From JBDSTW01 sp039914705 (lineage in GTDB: Bacteria; Pseudomonadota; Gammaproteobacteria; SURF-13), in assembly GCA_039914705.1 (NCBI GenBank), contig JBDSOT010000021.1, positions 1 to 10,647 of the forward strand: a stretch of 10,647 bases of DNA. The letters are read 5' to 3'. The notes under the pieces are model-generated. The model made no database searches and was not told the DNA's origin. It saw nothing but the letters and a program-made list of their open reading frames with translations. The position numbers and the translations under genes were made by a program. Below are positions 8,117 through 10,647 of the stretch, piece after piece. How positions within the stretch are numbered: position 1 is the first letter of the stretch; each line of letters starts with the position of its first letter.

Positions 8117-8212
8117 GCTGATCCTGTTCTTTAATAATGACGGTGCTCACCAGCAGCTACGCAAACGACTGGCAGCTGTATTTCAAGGACATCAATAATA
8201 ACATCAATGAGC

Positions 8213-8263
8213 AATTACTTGCATGACTCGTGCCGTAATTCGGCCCGGTTTTGTTTGTCGGGC
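8213..8263. repeat. Imperfect hairpins in the ppnP / DUF1499 intergenic gap
   Basis: AATTAC (8213-8218) can pair with GTAATT (8235-8240), reinforced by an inner GCA/TGC pairing, and GCCCG (8243-8247) pairs with CGGGC (8259-8263). They lie downstream of the DUF1499 stop and upstream of ppnP, both read on the - strand. No T-tract follows either stem, so intrinsic termination is only a weak suggestion. The rest of the 8117-8270 gap shows no clear gene. Confidence 0.3.
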
Positions 8264-8270
8264 AGCGGCT

Positions 8271-8726
8271 TTAATCGGCACCCGTATCTGTTTGGAAGGC
8301 CACAGTTATGGCCTTCATACGCGCCCGATTAACCCCAAAATCATAGTAGCCGACGTGCGCGCTTGAACGAAAGCGAATAATAGAATTGTCAGGGTCAAAA
8401 AGAAATTCCACATCGTCGACAAAACCAAACAGCCGCGACTTAAATTCAACGGCAACATAGCCCGGGACATCAGCAGTAATAACAGTGCGTGGCATCTTCT
8501 TTATGATCTTGCGCAGCCGTTCCTGAGCGGCCTCTGGGCGGCCATTGTAGCGAATAGGCACCATGTGCTGACTCGGCTTTTGTGCCTCGGTAGAAACACA
8601 ATGCGGGGCACTGGGGCAAGGTCTGAGTGCGGTAGGTATCATAATGTCCGGTTTTGCATGCACCATAAAGGAACTACCCAACAGCGGCAGACAAGTCACT
8701 ATCACCAGCAAAAGTCGGCGTGGCAT
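8271..8726 (-). CDS. DUF1499 domain protein, exported
   Basis: A 151-residue protein of unknown function. Seen: an N-terminal signal peptide (RR, then LLLVIVTCLPLLGSSF, with probable cleavage after VHA at residue 24) and a DUF1499 domain: LRPCPSAPHCVST (34-46) with Cys37 and Cys43, PIRYNGRPEAAQERLRKII (57-75), a central YVAVEFKSRLFGFVDDVEFLFDP (90-112), and IIRFRSSAHVGYYDFGVNRARM (116-137), matching the family pattern EF.SRLFGFVDD.EF...RSASR.GY.D.G.NR. The two cysteines could form a disulfide after export (inference). The Cys12 context (IVTC) is not a proper lipobox, so it is probably a soluble periplasmic protein. AAGGAA is well placed before the ATG. It follows argG on the same strand after 71 bases. 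Confidence 0.88.
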   Translation of the reverse strand: MPRRLLLVIVTCLPLLGSSFMVHAKPDIMIPTALRPCPSAPHCVSTEAQKPSQHMVPIRYNGRPEAAQERLRKIIKKMPRTVITADVPGYVAVEFKSRLFGFVDDVEFLFDPDNSIIRFRSSAHVGYYDFGVNRARMKAITVAFQTDTGAD

Positions 8727-8748
8727 TAATTCCTTAAATATTTTAAAA

Positions 8749-8778
8749 ATTTTGCAAGCCCCGATGATTTAACTTCAA
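8749..8778 (-). promoter_or_regulatory. Candidate sigma70-type promoter for the DUF1499 gene
   Basis: On the - strand TTGAAG (8778-8773) and CAAAAT (8754-8749) are separated by 18 bases, each matching four of six consensus positions, and would start transcription about 15 bases before the ATG. The segment beyond argG is AT-rich, which agrees. The match is weak and could be chance. Confidence 0.28.
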
Positions 8779-8797
8779 CGCGACTGGCCTGCCCATT

Positions 8798-10009
8798 TTA
8801 TTTCTTTAGTTTAGCCGCAATGCGCATACGCAAGGCATTCAGCTTAATAAATCCTGCCGCGTCGGCCTGATTGTAGGCACCGGCGTCGTCCTCGAAGGTC
8901 GCAATACTCCCATCGAATAAACTATCGCCCTCGGATTTACGACCCACCACAGTTACGCTCCCTTTATATAGTTTCAGACGCACTGTGCCGTTCACATTCA
9001 CCTGCGAGGCGTCGATCATCTGCTGTAATAGCTTACGCTCCGGACTCCACCAATAACCATTGTAGATCAGGCTGGCGTAGCGCGGCATGAGTTCATCTTT
9101 AAGATGCGCAACTTCGCGATCAAGGGTGATGGATTCGATGGCGCGATGCGCCTTGAGCATTATAGTGCCACCGGGGGTTTCGTAACAGCCGCGCGACTTC
9201 ATGCCGACGTAGCGGTTTTCGACTATATCCAGTCTGCCAACACCGTTTTCACCGCCGATACGATTCAGCGTTTCGATAACCTTGGCCGGGTTCATCGGTG
9301 TCTCATTGACTGCGACAATATCGCCCTTGCTATAGGTTATATCTAGATAAGTCGCTTCGTCTGGGGCCTGTTCGGGTGCCACCGACCAACGCCACATCGT
9401 ATCTTCCGGCTCCGCCCAGGGATCTTCGAGGATGCCGCCTTCGTAGGAGATGTGCAGCAGATTGGCGTCCATTGAATACGGCGATTTGACGCCGCGTTTC
9501 ATCTCAACCGGGATACGATGTTTCTCGGCATAGGCCAGCAGCTTTTCGCGCGAAGTAAGGTCCCATTCGCGCCAGGGCGCAATCACATGCACATCGGGCT
9601 TCAAGGCGTAGTACCCCAGCTCGAAACGCACCTGGTCATTACCCTTGCCGGTCGCGCCATGCGAAACGGCATCCGCGCCGGTCTCATTGGCGATCTCGAT
9701 CTGACGCTTGGCAATCAGCGGGCGGGCTATCGAAGTGCCGAGCAGATATTCGCCCTCGTAAATGGCATTAGCGCGAAACATCGGAAATACGAAATCGCGC
9801 GCGAATTCCTCGCGCAGATCATCGATGTAAATTTCTTTTACACCAGCCGCCTTGGCCTTGGCGCGCGCCGGTTCCACTTCATCGCGCTGCCCGATGTCGG
9901 CGGTGAAGGTGACCACTTCGCAGTGGTATTCATCCTGCAACCACTTGAGGATGACTGAGGTATCCAGGCCGCCGGAATAGGCCAGTACGACTTTTTTGAT
10001 GTTAGACAT
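8798..10009 (-). CDS. argG: Argininosuccinate synthase
   Basis: A 403-residue cytoplasmic enzyme that joins citrulline and aspartate, using ATP (to AMP and PPi), into argininosuccinate, the penultimate step of arginine synthesis. Seen: the N-type ATP pyrophosphatase P-loop AYSGGLDTS (10-18), YLLGTSIARPLIAK (88-101), the HGATGKGNDQVRFE segment (117-130), APWREWDLTSREKL (144-157) and SPYSMDANLLHISYEGGILEDP (176-197), all of the canonical short (about 400 residue) ArgG type. The ATG at 10009 is the only start that keeps the N-terminal strand; its Shine-Dalgarno (AAGAG) is weak. No other arg genes are in the window. Its leader region is occupied by a palindromic repeat, described separately. If the leftmost gene is indeed aspartase, that enzyme and ArgG draw on the same aspartate pool, but they are far apart and on opposite strands. 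Confidence 0.97.
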   Translation of the reverse strand: MSNIKKVVLAYSGGLDTSVILKWLQDEYHCEVVTFTADIGQRDEVEPARAKAKAAGVKEIYIDDLREEFARDFVFPMFRANAIYEGEYLLGTSIARPLIAKRQIEIANETGADAVSHGATGKGNDQVRFELGYYALKPDVHVIAPWREWDLTSREKLLAYAEKHRIPVEMKRGVKSPYSMDANLLHISYEGGILEDPWAEPEDTMWRWSVAPEQAPDEATYLDITYSKGDIVAVNETPMNPAKVIETLNRIGGENGVGRLDIVENRYVGMKSRGCYETPGGTIMLKAHRAIESITLDREVAHLKDELMPRYASLIYNGYWWSPERKLLQQMIDASQVNVNGTVRLKLYKGSVTVVGRKSEGDSLFDGSIATFEDDAGAYNQADAAGFIKLNALRMRIAAKLKK

Positions 10010-10038
10010 GGTTTGCTCTTTAATAAATTAGCTTTAAT

Positions 10039-10130
10039 CCCCTCACCCTACCCTCTCCCCTTTAGGGGAGAGGGAATATTAAGTGTTTGTCTCCTTCTCC
10101 CCTGCAAGGGGAGAGGGCTGGGGTGAGGGG
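10039..10130. repeat. Nested palindromic intergenic repeat (CCCTCACCC...GGGTGAGGG type)
   Basis: Outer arms at 10039-10060 (beginning CCCCTCACCC) and 10108-10130 (ending GGGGTGAGGGG) are near-perfect inverted copies, differing by a substitution and one extra base. Within them are two smaller hairpins: CCCTCTCCCC/GGGGAGAGGG (10051-10060/10065-10074, loop TTTA, 10 bp perfect) and CTCCCCT/AGGGGAG (10097-10103/10107-10113, 3-base loop). It can therefore fold as one long cruciform or as two tandem stems. This motif is known to me as a widely scattered extragenic palindrome in many proteobacteria. It lies between the DUF559 gene and argG, overlapping the 3' end of the former. Confidence 0.85.
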
Positions 10131-10456
10131 TACTTCAATAAAGTGTTCGCAATCACATCCAGAACATTCGCTGTATTTTTCAATACTTCATCATTCCAAA
10201 ATCTAATAACTTTAAAGCCTTGGCTTTGTAAATATAAAGTGCGCTGTGTGTCCTTCTCAAAACTTGAGACGTGCTGCCCGCCGTCGATTTCCACTATGAG
10301 CTGCCGTTCCAAACAAATAAAATCGACTATGTAAGGGCCTATTTCATATTGGCGTTTGAACTTATAATTTACCAATCCGCGATTTCTAAGATGATGCCAG
10401 ATTCGTTTTTCGGCCTCGGTTTGATTCCTGCGCAGAGTTTTAGCGAGTTGTTTGAT
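10079..10456 (-). CDS. DUF559 endonuclease-domain protein (Vsr/PD-(D/E)XK-like); no standard start codon
   Basis: A small protein of the DUF559 family, whose fold is related to Vsr and restriction-type nucleases; substrate and role are unknown. The usual N-terminal half, LAKTLRRNQTEAEKRIWHHLRN, is encoded in frame before the first conventional start (a TTG at 10375, which would cut the domain). Reading from an ATC at 10456 gives 125 residues: the helical LRRNQTEAEKRIW part (8-20), YKFKRQYEIGPYIVDF (31-46), IVEIDGGQH (54-62) and GFKVIRFWNDEV (80-91). D45, E56 and D58 fit the nuclease active-site acids. A GAGGG ribosome site lies seven bases before the ATC; the frame is closed by TGA at 10472-10474, so no upstream ATG exists. 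The last residues (SPQPSPLAGEK...) come from the palindromic repeat. It could be a start-lost pseudogene, a true ATC start, or a sequencing error. Confidence 0.75.
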   Translation of the reverse strand: MKQLAKTLRRNQTEAEKRIWHHLRNRGLVNYKFKRQYEIGPYIVDFICLERQLIVEIDGGQHVSSFEKDTQRTLYLQSQGFKVIRFWNDEVLKNTANVLDVIANTLLKYPSPQPSPLAGEKETNT

Positions 10457-10463
10457 TTTATTA

Positions 10464-10468
10464 CCCTC
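10464..10468 (-). promoter_or_regulatory. Ribosome-binding site GAGGG before the ATC codon of the DUF559 gene
   Basis: On the - strand GAGGG is followed by seven bases and then ATC at 10456, an ideal Shine-Dalgarno distance. It lies in the 28-base gap after the upstream gene's stop, and no other start-like codon is at that distance. It is the main reason for placing the start there. Confidence 0.5.
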
Positions 10469-10484
10469 AACTCAGCCTCTTTTC

Positions 10485-10647
10485 TTATTTTGCAACCGCT
10501 ACTTTCTGACTACGCCGCAGACGTGAGAGCAAGCGCCGCGCCATCTCACCGAACAGCTCGGTCTGGGTCGGATGCGGATGGATGGCCTCAGCGACCTGTT
10601 GCAAGGTCATGTTGGCGGACACCATCATGACCGCTTCGCCGATCAGG
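10485..10647 (-). CDS. Dihydrolipoamide dehydrogenase-like flavoprotein, C-terminal part (5' truncated)
   Basis: The frame enters from the right edge and ends at TAA (10487-10485), giving 53 residues plus the stop. Seen: LIGEAVMMVSANMTLQQVAEAIHPHPTQTELFGEMARRL, the end of the dimerisation domain of class I pyridine nucleotide-disulfide oxidoreductases. The HPHPTQTE segment matches the E3 signature H.HPT.sE, whose second His and Glu form the acid-base pair at the active site of the partner subunit, so dihydrolipoamide dehydrogenase (E3 of the 2-oxoacid dehydrogenase or glycine cleavage complexes) is the likeliest identity. A basic tail (RRLLSRLRRSQK) follows. The redox-active CxxxxC and FAD domain lie outside the window, so related reductases (for example MerA-like) are not excluded. 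The DUF559 gene begins 28 bases after the stop and may be co-transcribed. Confidence 0.8.
   Translation of the reverse strand, partial: LIGEAVMMVSANMTLQQVAEAIHPHPTQTELFGEMARRLLSRLRRSQKVAVAK

Noticed and set aside
8690..8726. DUF1499 protein as a lipoprotein
   Set aside because: The cysteine in the signal region is preceded by I-V-T rather than a lipobox with Gly, Ala or Ser at -1; cleavage after VHA is more likely.
9518..9958. Long + strand frame opposite argG (146 codons)
   Set aside because: It is the antisense of a fully conserved argG and shows no recognisable domain; such frames are common opposite GC-rich genes.
10039..10130. CRISPR-like repeat or attenuator with leader peptide before argG
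   Set aside because: There are only two inverted arms, no regular direct repeats or spacers, and no Arg-rich leader peptide; it fits a dispersed palindrome instead.
10271..10630. + strand frame of 119 codons at the right end
   Set aside because: It is antisense to the DUF559 gene and the dehydrogenase-like C-terminus, both of which have recognisable family motifs.
1..10647. A defence island, toxin-antitoxin pair, prophage or biosynthetic cluster
   Set aside because: Apart from the DUF559 gene and its repeat, every gene is a recognisable chromosomal housekeeping or conserved family, with no integrase, transposase, toxin or cluster signature.

Overview
The window looks like ordinary chromosomal DNA of a proteobacterium, most likely a gammaproteobacterium (a betaproteobacterium is possible). 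The pointers are the yoaA/dinG-type helicase directly followed by tsaB (the order known from E. coli), an RpfE-type phosphoglycerate-mutase-like gene overlapping recJ, a PBP7-type endopeptidase, PpnP, and moderately GC-rich coding sequence. No phage, IS element, CRISPR array, tRNA or rRNA was seen.

Left half (1-6551, all + strand): the 3' end of an aspartase/fumarase-family gene, then five closely packed genes: a DinG/YoaA iron-sulfur helicase, tsaB (tRNA t6A synthesis), a class I SAM-dependent O-methyltransferase, an RpfE-type protein, and recJ. Two junctions are 4-bp overlaps (ATGA and GTGA), so this is probably one transcription unit joining DNA repair with tRNA modification. It ends at a GC-rich hairpin (6567-6591) shared with the convergent genes from the right.

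Right half (6622-10647, all - strand). In transcription order from the right edge: the 3' end of a dihydrolipoamide-dehydrogenase-like gene, a small DUF559 (Vsr/PD-(D/E)XK-like) nuclease gene, argG, a secreted DUF1499 protein, ppnP and a PBP7-type D-Ala-D-Ala endopeptidase. These appear to be separate functions, some with their own AT-rich upstream regions.

The most unusual spot is 10039-10471. The DUF559 protein has its whole N-terminal domain encoded in an open frame, but the only codon at the right place after a well-spaced GAGGG ribosome-binding site is ATC, not ATG/GTG/TTG. The same gene runs at its 3' end into a nested palindromic repeat of the widespread CCCTCACCC...GGGTGAGGG type, which supplies its last codons and forms the leader region just upstream of argG. 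I see no convincing multi-gene novel system; the DUF559-plus-repeat unit is the best candidate for a closer look.
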